From: Marinirhabdus sp050859505
Lineage (GTDB): Bacteria; Bacteroidota; Bacteroidia; Flavobacteriales; Flavobacteriaceae
DNA length: 64,000 nt
NCBI RefSeq assembly: GCF_050859505.1
Contig: NZ_CP193934.1
Span: 1,240,001 to 1,304,000 of the forward strand
Reading direction: 5' to 3'
Positions within the stretch are counted from its first letter, which is position 1. Each line of letters begins with the position of its first letter. Made by a program: the position numbers and the translations under genes. Below, piece by piece: positions 53,806 through 62,374 of the stretch. A model generated the notes under the pieces. That model saw only the letters and a program-made list of their open reading frames with translations, was not told where the DNA came from and made no database searches.

Positions 53806-55098
53806 TTAAGAATTCATCAAATCCTCAATCTCCTCCGCCTCAATTGGAATGTTTCGCATCAAGTTAAAAGGCGAGCCACTTTCTTGAATCACTAAATCGT
53901 CTTCTAAGCGAATTCCAAAACCTTCCTCTGGGATATAAATCCCTGGTTCCACTGTAAATACTTGGTTGGCTTCCATAGGCTCCCAAAGGATTCCATAATC
54001 ATGGGTGTCTAAACCAATATGGTGAGAGGTACCGTGCATAAAGTATTTTTTGTAAGCAGGCCAATCTGGATTTTCGTTTTGCACGTCGGCTTTGTCTAGG
54101 AGTCCAAGACCTAGGAGTTCGCTGGTCATCAATTTACCAACTTCCACATGGTATGCTGCCCAAAGTGTTCCTGAGACAAGCATATTGGTAGCATCGTTTT
54201 TCACACGGTTTACTGCGTTGTATACGTCGCGTTGGCGCTTGGTAAATTTTCCGTTTACAGGAATGGTGCGGCTCATATCACTGCTGTAATTGGCATATTC
54301 TGCTCCTGCATCAATTAAAATAAGGTCGCCGTCTTTACATTGTTGGTTGTTTTCAATATAATGAAGCACATTTGCGTTGTTTCCGCTGGCAATAATGGGT
54401 GTGTAGGCAAAACCTTTGGAACGGTTTCGTAAGAACTCGTGCATAAATTCGGCTTCAATTTCGTATTCCCAAACGCCTGGTTTTACAAAATCGAGGACGC
54501 GACGGAAGCTTTTTTCAGTAATATTACAAGCGGTTTGCATTAAATCCAATTCAATCTGGTCTTTTACAGAGCGCAGTCGTTGTAAGATTGGATTGCTCTT
54601 TGCCCAACTGTGTGCAGGAAATTTATCTTTGGTAGCTTTAATAAAACGAGCTTCCCGGGTTTCGGTCTCTACATTGGCGCGGTAATGCTCATTGGTGTTG
54701 AAATATACTGTGTCACATTGAGTCATGACTTCATAGAATACCTTGTCGAATTCCTTAAGCCAATACACGGTTTTAATACCGCTGGTTTCCAGGGCTTTTT
54801 CTTTGGTCAATTTTTCACCTTCCCAAACGGCAATGTGATCGTTCGTTTCTTTTAAAAATAAAATCTCCCGGTGTTTTGGGTTTGGTGCACCTGGAAATAA
54901 AACCAAAATACTCTCTTCTTGATCTACACCACTCAAGTATAGAATATCCCTTGCCTGTTGAAACGGCATGGTGCTATCTGCACTAATTGGATAAATATCG
55001 TTGCTGTTGAAAACCGCCAGGCTCGATGGTTTCATCTTTGCCATAAAGTTTTTACGGTTTTTAATGTAAAGGTTTGAAGAGATAGGGTGGTATTTCAT
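53806..55098 (-). CDS. pepP: Xaa-Pro aminopeptidase (aminopeptidase P)
   Basis: Removes N-terminal residues preceding proline. 430 aa from the ATG at 55098 (begins MKYHPISSN), preferred over 55122 because this is the conserved start. An N-terminal creatinase-like domain is followed by the pita-bread metallopeptidase domain with LIDAGAEYANYSSDMSRT (two Asp), HGTSHHIGLDTHD (His), EPGIY and GFGIRLEDD (Glu), the full dimetal ligand set. No signal peptide, so cytoplasmic. Divergent from the BNR-repeat gene, with palindromes in between. Confidence 0.95.
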   Translation of the reverse strand: MKYHPISSNLYIKNRKNFMAKMKPSSLAVFNSNDIYPISADSTMPFQQARDILYLSGVDQEESILVLFPGAPNPKHREILFLKETNDHIAVWEGEKLTKEKALETSGIKTVYWLKEFDKVFYEVMTQCDTVYFNTNEHYRANVETETREARFIKATKDKFPAHSWAKSNPILQRLRSVKDQIELDLMQTACNITEKSFRRVLDFVKPGVWEYEIEAEFMHEFLRNRSKGFAYTPIIASGNNANVLHYIENNQQCKDGDLILIDAGAEYANYSSDMSRTIPVNGKFTKRQRDVYNAVNRVKNDATNMLVSGTLWAAYHVEVGKLMTSELLGLGLLDKADVQNENPDWPAYKKYFMHGTSHHIGLDTHDYGILWEPMEANQVFTVEPGIYIPEEGFGIRLEDDLVIQESGSPFNLMRNIPIEAEEIEDLMNS

Positions 55099-55116
55099 GG
55101 AAAATTTTATTTTCTT

Positions 55117-55131
55117 TCCCACAAAGGTGGG
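55117..55131. repeat. Palindrome upstream of pepP
   Basis: ttcccac-aaag-gtgggaa, a 7-bp perfect stem within about 20 nt of the pepP start. It resembles the palindrome upstream of frr (cccac-gaag-gtggg). Confidence 0.45.
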
Positions 55132-55183
55132 AAACTGTTTTAGTATATATTTCTTGTATTCAAAAATACTGAAAATCTTACGG

Positions 55184-55220
55184 AAAGACCTAGCAGGTTT
55201 TGAAAACCTGAAAGGTCTTT
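55184..55220. repeat. Nested palindrome AAAGACCT...AGGTCTTT
   Basis: An outer 8-bp stem (aaagacct / aggtcttt) encloses caggtttt-g-aaaacctg, nearly a continuous hairpin of about 16 bp. It lies in the divergent gap between pepP and the BNR-repeat gene. This AAGACCT/AGGTCTT type is known as a dispersed repeat in flavobacteria. Confidence 0.55.
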
Positions 55221-55280
55221 ATACTCACCTTGCAAACACTCCGCAAATTCACTATTTTGTACCTTCTTAAAAACCCAACC

Positions 55281-58130
55281 ATGAAACAAAAAATTGTCTT
55301 TCTTTTTACAGCGCTTTTAAGTGCCGTACTATTTGCCCAGCAGCCTGCAACCTCAGCAAGTGACGTGGAACAAGGCTTGCAACAAAAATCAAAGCTCGCC
55401 GAAAATTCCTTAGTTAAAAACCTTCCGTTTAAAAACATTGGCCCTACCATTATGAGCGGTCGTGTGGTAGACCTGGCGGTAAATCCAAACAATCCAATCG
55501 AATTTTATGTGGGCTACGCAAGTGGCGGGGTGTGGCATACCAAAAATAACGGAACCACCTTTACACCTATTCTAGATACAAGTGAAACACAAAATGTAGG
55601 GAGTTTGGCCGTAGATTGGAAAAATAGTACCATTTGGGTAGGTACTGGAGAAGTAAACGCATCCCGTTCAAGTTATGCCGGAATAGGTTTGCTACAATCT
55701 GTAGATAATGGAAAAACTTGGAAAAATATGGGATTGCGGGACAGCCATCATATTTCAAAAATTATTATCAATCCAAACAATCCAGACGAGGTTGTCGTTT
55801 CGGCAGTAGGGCGGTTATATTCTACCAATAGTGAACGCGGCGTTTACAAAACTACCGATGGGGGAAACTCATGGAAACAAACTCTTTTTGTAAACGATCA
55901 AAGCGGGATTATCGAAATGGACGCAGATCCTAATAATTTCAACTTACTATATGCTTCCTCCTGGGATAAAGACCGTAAAGCGTGGGATTTCCGCGGTAAT
56001 GGAGCTGGAAGTGGTATTTACAAAAGTACAGATGGTGGTAGCTCGTGGGAAAAAGTGTCAACCCCAGCTAGTGGTTTTCCCACAGGTGATGGTGTAGGTA
56101 GAATTGGTCTGGCGGTGTATGATGCCAATACGGTGTATGCCATTCACGATAACCAGGCAAGACGAGCGGACGAAGAAAAGAAAACCGACAATGATGAATT
56201 CTCTAAAGAGCAGTTTAAAACGATGACGTCTTCGCAATTCTTAGCGTTGGATGATAAAAAATTAAATGCGTATTTACGAAACAACGGCTTTCAGGAAAAA
56301 TACAAATCTGATAATGTAAAAAACATGGTGCGCGGTGGAAGTGTAAAGCCAGCAGACTTAGCCAAATATCTTGAAGATGCCAATAGCATGTTGTTTGATA
56401 CACCTGTTATTGGAGCCGAAGTTTATAAAAGCACCGATGGTGGTAAGTCATGGAATAAAACACACGACGGGTATTTGGACGGAATCTATTACAGCTATGG
56501 ATATTACTTCGGAAAAATACACGTAGACCCTTCTAACAAAGATGGGATTTATATCTATGGAGTTCCTATCCTGAAATCTAAAGACGGTGGAAAAACATTT
56601 ACATCTATTTCGGCTCCCAACGTACATGCAGACCATCACGCGTTGTGGATTAATCCAAAGATGCCAGGTCATCTTATTAATGGAAATGACGGTGGCGTGA
56701 ACATAACTTATGATGATGGTGCAAATTGGATTAAGAACAATCAGCCAGCTGTTGGACAATTTTATGCCATCAATGTAGATAACGAAGAGCCTTACAATGT
56801 GTACGGTGGTTTGCAGGATAACGGTGTATGGGTTGGCGCTCATACTGCTGAAGAAAATCCTGGTTGGATGCAGGATGGTAAATATCCGTATGATTTTATT
56901 ATGGGGGGTGACGGAATGCAAATTCAGATTGATAATCGGGATAGTGATATAGTCTACACGGGATTTCAGTTTGGGAACTACTTTAGATTAAACCGAAAAA
57001 CAGACGAAACTACCTATATCCAGCCCAAACATGAACTGGGTGAAAATCCATATCGTTTTAATTGGCAAACACCTATTTTATTAAGCTCTCATAATCAGGA
57101 TATTTTATATTTGGGCGGCAATAAATTAATGCGTTCCATGAATCAGGGAACCGATTGGCAAGCCATTTCACCAGATCTAACCCATGGCGGTAAGAAAGGA
57201 AATGTAGCGTATGGGACCTTAGCGAGTATATCAGAATCTCCTTTTCAATTTGGATTGCTCTACACGGGAAGTGATGATGGATTGGTGCAGGTTTCCAAAG
57301 ATGGCGGCGCTTCGTGGCAAAATATTTCTGCTACATTTCCAAAAGATTTGTGGGTAAGTCGCGTGATAGCTTCAGAACATAAAAAAGAACGGGTATATGT
57401 AACCTTGAATGGATACCGATGGGACGATTTTAAACCCTATGTATATATGAGTGATACGTATGGGGTAACCTGGAAAAATATTTCCAATAACCTACCCACT
57501 TCACCTGTGAATGTGATTAGAGAAGATCCTGAAAACGAGCAGGTGCTCTATTTGGGAACCGACAACGGTGCCTATGTTTCCTTTAATCAGGGAGAGTCTT
57601 GGGAGACGTTTGCTGAAGGATTGCCAAATGTAGCTGTACACGATCTTGCCATTCAAAAGCGGGATAAAGACCTGGTAGTGGGTACGCACGGTCGCTCTAT
57701 TTATGTGGCAGATATTGCTTTGTTACAACACATCTCTTCAGAGAGAATGAACGATTTGCTGTTGGCCGAACTTCCTTCTATGCGGGTTTCGAGACGTTGG
57801 GGCAGTTCTGGTTTTAATGCATTTGGGGACTTTATGAATGAGCCTTCGGTGCAACTTCAGGTATATGCCCCTGCGAGTGGCACTGCTGAAATTTTAGTAA
57901 CAACTGAAGAAGGAGCCGAGGTACATTCACTTAAAGCGGAAGTTAAAAAAGGAGTGAATATTATTGAATATGACGTAAGCCTTTCAGCAAAAGGGAAAAA
58001 AGCACTGGAAAATAAAGACCTGAAAATTTCTCAAGCCGATAACGGAGTGACATATCTCCCTAAAGGAATGTATAAAATAAAAGTGATGATGAACAGTAAA
58101 GTTGCTTCCCAACCGTTTGAATTAAAATAG
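55281..58130 (+). CDS. Exported BNR/sortilin-like repeat protein
   Basis: 949 aa from the ATG at 55281, giving a clean signal peptide (MKQKIVFLFTALLSAVLFAQ). The longer frame from 55230 is rejected. The mature protein carries many BNR/Asp-box strands of the form STDGG-x-SW (e.g. KTTDGGNSWKQ, KSTDGGSSWEK, KSTDGGKSWNK) forming large beta-propellers like those of VPS10/sortilin and xyloglucanases. A C-terminal beta-sandwich-like domain follows about 825. There is no T9SS sorting tail. Function unknown; possibly an extracellular glycan- or protein-binding or hydrolytic protein. Confidence 0.9.
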   Translation: MKQKIVFLFTALLSAVLFAQQPATSASDVEQGLQQKSKLAENSLVKNLPFKNIGPTIMSGRVVDLAVNPNNPIEFYVGYASGGVWHTKNNGTTFTPILDTSETQNVGSLAVDWKNSTIWVGTGEVNASRSSYAGIGLLQSVDNGKTWKNMGLRDSHHISKIIINPNNPDEVVVSAVGRLYSTNSERGVYKTTDGGNSWKQTLFVNDQSGIIEMDADPNNFNLLYASSWDKDRKAWDFRGNGAGSGIYKSTDGGSSWEKVSTPASGFPTGDGVGRIGLAVYDANTVYAIHDNQARRADEEKKTDNDEFSKEQFKTMTSSQFLALDDKKLNAYLRNNGFQEKYKSDNVKNMVRGGSVKPADLAKYLEDANSMLFDTPVIGAEVYKSTDGGKSWNKTHDGYLDGIYYSYGYYFGKIHVDPSNKDGIYIYGVPILKSKDGGKTFTSISAPNVHADHHALWINPKMPGHLINGNDGGVNITYDDGANWIKNNQPAVGQFYAINVDNEEPYNVYGGLQDNGVWVGAHTAEENPGWMQDGKYPYDFIMGGDGMQIQIDNRDSDIVYTGFQFGNYFRLNRKTDETTYIQPKHELGENPYRFNWQTPILLSSHNQDILYLGGNKLMRSMNQGTDWQAISPDLTHGGKKGNVAYGTLASISESPFQFGLLYTGSDDGLVQVSKDGGASWQNISATFPKDLWVSRVIASEHKKERVYVTLNGYRWDDFKPYVYMSDTYGVTWKNISNNLPTSPVNVIREDPENEQVLYLGTDNGAYVSFNQGESWETFAEGLPNVAVHDLAIQKRDKDLVVGTHGRSIYVADIALLQHISSERMNDLLLAELPSMRVSRRWGSSGFNAFGDFMNEPSVQLQVYAPASGTAEILVTTEEGAEVHSLKAEVKKGVNIIEYDVSLSAKGKKALENKDLKISQADNGVTYLPKGMYKIKVMMNSKVASQPFELK

Positions 58131-58215
58131 AACCCTACCATCTTTGGCCTGTTTAATCATAGTGGAGCAAGTTTAAACAAAATTTAACTTCATATTGGTT
58201 CTAAATTACCATATT

Positions 58216-58253
58216 ACGGCTCTCAATGTTTGTATGAATGCATTGTGAGCCGT
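58216..58253 (+). promoter_or_regulatory. Inverted repeat spanning the sdh promoter
   Basis: acggctctcaatg / cattgtgagccgt, 13 bp with one mismatch around a 12-nt spacer that contains the -33 TTTG. The arms bracket the -33 element and touch the -7 element, the geometry of an operator. No regulator can be named. Confidence 0.45.
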
Positions 58254-58260
58254 ATTTTTG
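58229..58260 (+). promoter_or_regulatory. Bacteroidota-type promoter of sdhCAB
   Basis: TTTG (58229-58232), 20 nt, TATTTTTG (58253-58260), then sdhC starts at 58290. It matches the -33/-7 consensus closely. Confidence 0.7.
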
Positions 58261-58289
58261 TAGTTCAAAATTTTGAAAACACAACCATA

Positions 58290-58982
58290 ATGGGAATAAT
58301 ATCCTCTTCCATCGCCAGAAAAGTTGCCATGGCACTTTCAGGCCTGTTCTTAGTTTTCTTTTTAGGACAACATTTTACCATAAATCTAACTTCTGTTATT
58401 GATCCAGACACATTCAATAATTGGTCCCATTTTATGGGTACTAATTTGCTGGTGCAAGCAGTATTGCAACCCATTTTAATTTTCGGAGTTGTTTTTCACT
58501 TTGTGATGGGTTTTATTCTGGAAATTAGAAATCGAAACGCGCGAGCGATTAAATATAAATCCTATAAAGGAAATACCAATTCAACTTGGGCTTCCAGAAA
58601 TATGATTATTTCAGGGCTTGTAATTTTAGCTTTTTTAGGACTGCACTTTTACGATTTTTGGGCGCCAGAACTGAATGTAAAATACTTCAAAGGAGATATG
58701 AGTGGTCTTTTAGATCCCGATAATGTAAACTCTGGTTTTAGGTACTATGAAGAACTAGTTCATAAATTTGAAAACCCTGTTCGCGTAGGACTGTATGTAC
58801 TTGCTTTTATACTGTTAGCAGTTCACTTATGGCACGGCTTTGCGTCGTCTTTTCAGAGTGTTGGATTTAATAACAAATACTCGAAAGCATTGACCAAGTT
58901 TGCCAAAGTATATGCAATTGTGATTCCTGCGGGATTCATTTTCATTGCAGTATACCTTCATTTAAATCAACTTCCACATTAA
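58290..58982 (+). CDS. sdhC: Succinate dehydrogenase/fumarate reductase cytochrome b subunit
   Basis: 230 aa from the ATG at 58290 (begins MGIISSSIARK); the frame from 58230 begins in the promoter. Five membrane helices with His residues suited to bind two b haems (GQHFTINL, FHFVMGF, LGLHFYDFW, VHLWHGFASSFQ). This is the single-subunit anchor type typical of menaquinone-linked enzymes of Bacteroidota. First gene of sdhCAB. Confidence 0.95.
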   Translation: MGIISSSIARKVAMALSGLFLVFFLGQHFTINLTSVIDPDTFNNWSHFMGTNLLVQAVLQPILIFGVVFHFVMGFILEIRNRNARAIKYKSYKGNTNSTWASRNMIISGLVILAFLGLHFYDFWAPELNVKYFKGDMSGLLDPDNVNSGFRYYEELVHKFENPVRVGLYVLAFILLAVHLWHGFASSFQSVGFNNKYSKALTKFAKVYAIVIPAGFIFIAVYLHLNQLPH

Positions 58983-58993
58983 AAACGTTCGCT

Positions 58994-61009
58994 ATGTCAA
59001 TATTAGATGCTAAAATACCCGAAGGACCCTTAGCCGAAAAGTGGACCAATCATAAAAACAACATTAACCTTGTAAATCCAGCGAACAAACGTAATATAGA
59101 CGTAATTGTTATTGGAACTGGCTTGGCAGGAGGTAGTGCAGCAGCAACTCTGGCAGAGTTAGGGTACAACGTAAAAACATTCTGCTATCAGGATTCTCCG
59201 CGTCGTGCACACTCCATCGCAGCACAAGGAGGAATTAATGCAGCAAAAAATTATCAGGGAGATGGAGATAGTAATTACCGGTTATTTTACGATACTGTAA
59301 AAGGTGGCGATTACCGTTCTCGTGAGGCAAATACCTATCGTCTTGCTGAGGTTTCGGCAAACATTATTGACCAATGTGTAGCACAAGGAGTTCCTTTTGC
59401 ACGCGAATATGGTGGAATGTTAGACAACCGCTCCTTTGGGGGTGTTCTGGTTTCAAGAACCTTTTATGCAAAAGGACAAACCGGACAACAATTGTTGTTG
59501 GGAGCATATAGCGCCATGAATCGCCAGATTAACCGTGGAAAAATAAAGCCTTACAATCGTCATGAAATGCTGGACATTGTAAAGATAGACGGTAAAGCGC
59601 GCGGAATTATTGCAAGAGATTTAGTAACCGGCGAGATTGAAAGACACAGTGCTCACGCAGTAGTATTGGCAACTGGTGGCTACGGAAACGTATTTTACCT
59701 TTCTACCAATGCCATGGGAAGTAATGTAACAGCAGCCTGGAAAGCACATAGAAGAGGCGCTTTTTTTGCGAATCCTTGTTACACACAAATTCACCCTACC
59801 TGTATTCCGGTTTCTGGAGATCACCAGTCTAAATTAACATTAATGTCCGAGAGCTTACGAAACGACGGACGTATTTGGGTACCTAAGAAAAAAGAAGATG
59901 CCATAGCTATTCGCGAAGGCAAAAAGAAACCTACCGAGCTTAGCGAAGAAGAAAGAGATTACTACCTGGAGCGTCGTTATCCAGCATTTGGAAATTTGGT
60001 GCCGCGTGATGTAGCATCCAGAGCAGCCAAAGAGCGTTGTGATGCTGGTTTTGGAGTTAATAAAACAGGGGAAGCTGTATATCTTGATTTTGCCAGTGCT
60101 TTTAGCCGTTACGGAAAAGAAGAAGCATTAGTCCATGGGATCAAGAATGCTAGTGAAGAAGAAATATACAAATTAGGAGCAGCCGTTGTAGAGAACAAAT
60201 ACGGAAACCTGTTCCAGATGTACGAGAAGATTGTAGATCAAAACCCATATAAAACCCCAATGATGATTTATCCTGCCGTGCATTACACGATGGGTGGGCT
60301 TTGGGTAGATTACAACTTACAAACTACGATAGAAGGCTGTTACTGTGCCGGAGAAGCAAATTTCTCGGACCACGGTGCCAACCGTTTAGGGGCTTCTGCC
60401 TTAATGCAAGGACTGGCAGATGGCTATTTTGTATTGCCATATACCATTGGTGATTATCTTAGCCATGACATTAGGACAGGTAAAATACCAACCGACACGC
60501 CAGAATTTGATGCTGTAGAGAAGGATGTTCAGGATAGAATTCAAAAATTAATGAGCGGTTCTGGGAAACATTCTGTAGATTATTTCCATAAGAAACTTGG
60601 AAAAATTATGTGGAACAAATGCGGGATGTCCCGTAATGCAAAAGACCTTGAAAGTGCTATTTCTGAAATAGCCGAATTAAGAAAAGAATTTTGGACCGAT
60701 GTAAAAATTCCTGGAACCGCAAAAGAAATGAACACAGAGCTTGAAAAAGCAGGTCGTGTAGCAGATTTTCTGGAATTAGGAGAATTATTCGCAAAAGACG
60801 CTTTACATAGAAACGAATCGGCTGGAGGTCATTACCGTGAAGAAAGTGTAGAAACTAGTGGAGAGCAAAAAGGAGAAGCATTGCGTGATGATGAAAACTT
60901 TAAGTATGTAGCAGCTTGGGAATACAAAGGAGAACCAAAAGATGCCATACTGCACAAAGAAGACTTGATTTTTGAAAATATTGAGTTGAAGACTAGGTCT
61001 TATAAGTAA
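58994..61009 (+). CDS. sdhA: Succinate dehydrogenase/fumarate reductase flavoprotein subunit
   Basis: 671 aa. FAD-binding GTGLAGGSAAATLAELG (41-57), covalent FAD site His73 in RRAHSIAAQGG, the active-site region HPTCIPVSGDHQSK and the FSDHGANRLGASALMQGLADG motif are intact. It oxidises succinate to fumarate and passes electrons through SdhB to menaquinone at SdhC. It starts 11 nt after sdhC. The expected short gap to sdhB is expanded by an inserted four-helix-bundle element. Confidence 0.97.
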   Translation: MSILDAKIPEGPLAEKWTNHKNNINLVNPANKRNIDVIVIGTGLAGGSAAATLAELGYNVKTFCYQDSPRRAHSIAAQGGINAAKNYQGDGDSNYRLFYDTVKGGDYRSREANTYRLAEVSANIIDQCVAQGVPFAREYGGMLDNRSFGGVLVSRTFYAKGQTGQQLLLGAYSAMNRQINRGKIKPYNRHEMLDIVKIDGKARGIIARDLVTGEIERHSAHAVVLATGGYGNVFYLSTNAMGSNVTAAWKAHRRGAFFANPCYTQIHPTCIPVSGDHQSKLTLMSESLRNDGRIWVPKKKEDAIAIREGKKKPTELSEEERDYYLERRYPAFGNLVPRDVASRAAKERCDAGFGVNKTGEAVYLDFASAFSRYGKEEALVHGIKNASEEEIYKLGAAVVENKYGNLFQMYEKIVDQNPYKTPMMIYPAVHYTMGGLWVDYNLQTTIEGCYCAGEANFSDHGANRLGASALMQGLADGYFVLPYTIGDYLSHDIRTGKIPTDTPEFDAVEKDVQDRIQKLMSGSGKHSVDYFHKKLGKIMWNKCGMSRNAKDLESAISEIAELRKEFWTDVKIPGTAKEMNTELEKAGRVADFLELGELFAKDALHRNESAGGHYREESVETSGEQKGEALRDDENFKYVAAWEYKGEPKDAILHKEDLIFENIELKTRSYK

Positions 61010-61019
61010 GGGTTGACAT

Positions 61020-61457
61020 TTAACTGTTAAAAGTTAAACGTAGATTTTTATATAATTTGAAATAATGAGTAAAATTGAAAGTTTTGAAGATCTTAAATGT
61101 TGGCAGGAGGCAAGAAAACTTCGTAACGATGTTAAAGATTTAATTAAAACCTTCCCAAGATATTGAGAAATATGAATTAGTTTCTCAGATGCGAAGAGCA
61201 TCTAGATATGTTACTCACAATATTGTTGAAGGTTATGGTCGCTTTCATCATAGAAAAAATATACAGTATCGCAGAATCTCGAGAGGTTCATTGCACGAGT
61301 TGATAGACCAATTTATTACAGCTTTTGATGAAACATACATTTCGGAAGAAGCCTTGGAAATATATAAAAAACAAGTGAATAGTTGTTTAGCAATTTTAAA
61401 TGGATATATCAACTATTTAAAGCGAAGACTAAACAACGATTAACTTTTAACAGTTAA
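61020..61457 (+). mobile_element. Inverted-repeat-bounded four-helix-bundle element between sdhA and sdhB
   Basis: A 438-bp segment bounded by an 18-bp perfect inverted repeat: ttaactgttaaaagttaa at 61020-61037 and its exact reverse complement at 61440-61457. The same three bases (cat) flank both ends, a possible target duplication. It contains only the frameshifted four-helix-bundle gene. It sits in the sdhA-sdhB gap, 10 bp after sdhA and 10 bp before sdhB. Its form recalls the intervening sequences of 23S rRNA genes, which also have inverted-repeat ends and encode S23/four-helix proteins. Confidence 0.75.
61065..61443 (+). pseudogene. Frameshifted four-helix-bundle (23S rRNA IVS-type) protein
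   Basis: The ATG at 61065 opens a frame reading MSKIESFEDLKCWQEARKLR... that stops at TGA after KTFPRY (about 61164). A second frame then continues EKYELVSQMRRASRYVTHNI, IVEGYGRFHHRKN and ends YLKRRLNND with the stop at 61441-61443, inside the right inverted repeat. Together they make a normal S23/TIGR02436 protein of about 125 aa. One extra base near 61161-61165 explains the break. It is either a sequencing error or a genuine inactivation. It separates sdhA from sdhB. Confidence 0.88.
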
Positions 61458-61467
61458 CATATAAAAT

Positions 61468-62214
61468 ATGAAGTTAACATTAAAAATCTGGCGCCAAGCC
61501 AATGCAAAAGCCAAAGGGCAAATGGTAACCTATCCCATTGACGGCGTAGAAGAAGATATGTCTTTCTTAGAAATGCTAGATGTGTTAAACGAGGGGCTTA
61601 TTAATAAAGGAGAAGAGCCAGTTGTCTTCGATCACGATTGTAGAGAAGGTATCTGCGGAAGTTGCTCGTTGCAAATTAACGGAGAGCCTCACGGGCCAGA
61701 TCGTTTGGTAACTACCTGCCAATTACATATGCGAATGTTTAATGACGGAGATACGATTGTTATTGAACCATTTCGAGCGAAAGCATTTCCAGTAATTAAA
61801 GATTTAATGGTAGACCGCAGCTCTTTTGATAGAATTCAGCAAGCGGGTGGCTATATTTCAGTAAATACTTCAGGAAATACGATAGATGCTAACACGATTC
61901 CCGTAGAAAAAGAAGATGCAGACGATTCATTCTACGCAGCAACCTGTATTGGTTGTGGAGCTTGTGTTGCAGCGTGTAAAAACGCGAGCGCTATGTTATT
62001 TACTTCAGCAAAGGTAAGCCAATATGCATTATTGCCTCAAGGTAGGGTAGAAGCTACTACACGCGTTTTAAATATGGTAGAACAAATGGATAAAGAAGGC
62101 TTCGGAAATTGTACGAACACGGGTGCTTGCGAGGTGGAGTGTCCTAAAGGAATTTCTTTAGAAAATATCGCCAGAATGAATAGAGAATACCTTTCAGCTT
62201 CTTTGAAAGGATAA
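61468..62214 (+). CDS. sdhB: Succinate dehydrogenase/fumarate reductase iron-sulfur subunit
   Basis: 248 aa with the N-terminal [2Fe-2S] ligands in CREGICGSC and a later Cys, and the C-terminal CIGCGACVAAC and CEVECPKGI clusters, giving the [2Fe-2S], [4Fe-4S] and [3Fe-4S] set. It links SdhA to SdhC. It starts 10 nt after the inverted-repeat element, so its expression depends on read-through of that element or on an unseen internal promoter. Confidence 0.97.
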   Translation: MKLTLKIWRQANAKAKGQMVTYPIDGVEEDMSFLEMLDVLNEGLINKGEEPVVFDHDCREGICGSCSLQINGEPHGPDRLVTTCQLHMRMFNDGDTIVIEPFRAKAFPVIKDLMVDRSSFDRIQQAGGYISVNTSGNTIDANTIPVEKEDADDSFYAATCIGCGACVAACKNASAMLFTSAKVSQYALLPQGRVEATTRVLNMVEQMDKEGFGNCTNTGACEVECPKGISLENIARMNREYLSASLKG

Positions 62215-62235
62215 ATTGTTCTAAATGATACTTTA

Positions 62236-62268
62236 AGAACCCCAAGTTTTATTAAAACTTGGGGTTCT
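62236..62268 (+). terminator. Terminator after sdhB
   Basis: agaaccccaagtttt-att-aaaacttggggttct, a 15-bp perfect stem with a 3-nt loop, 21 nt beyond sdhB. It faces the convergent kinase gene. Confidence 0.85.
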
Positions 62269-62374
62269 GTAGTTAAGGTGAGGATGATGTGATAAGCAAC
62301 AAAAAAATCTCGTTTTCTCAAAACAGCTTTTATACCCCTATAAAGAAAATGTTATCAAATGATACGATTGCTTT

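Noticed and set aside
61189..61443. An 84-aa intact small gene starting MRRASRYV
   Set aside because: It is the downstream half of the frameshifted four-helix-bundle gene. The missing N-terminus is present in another frame just upstream.
61020..61457. Classical insertion sequence
   Set aside because: There are inverted repeats, but no transposase. The only gene is of the four-helix-bundle family, so it is described as an element of another kind.
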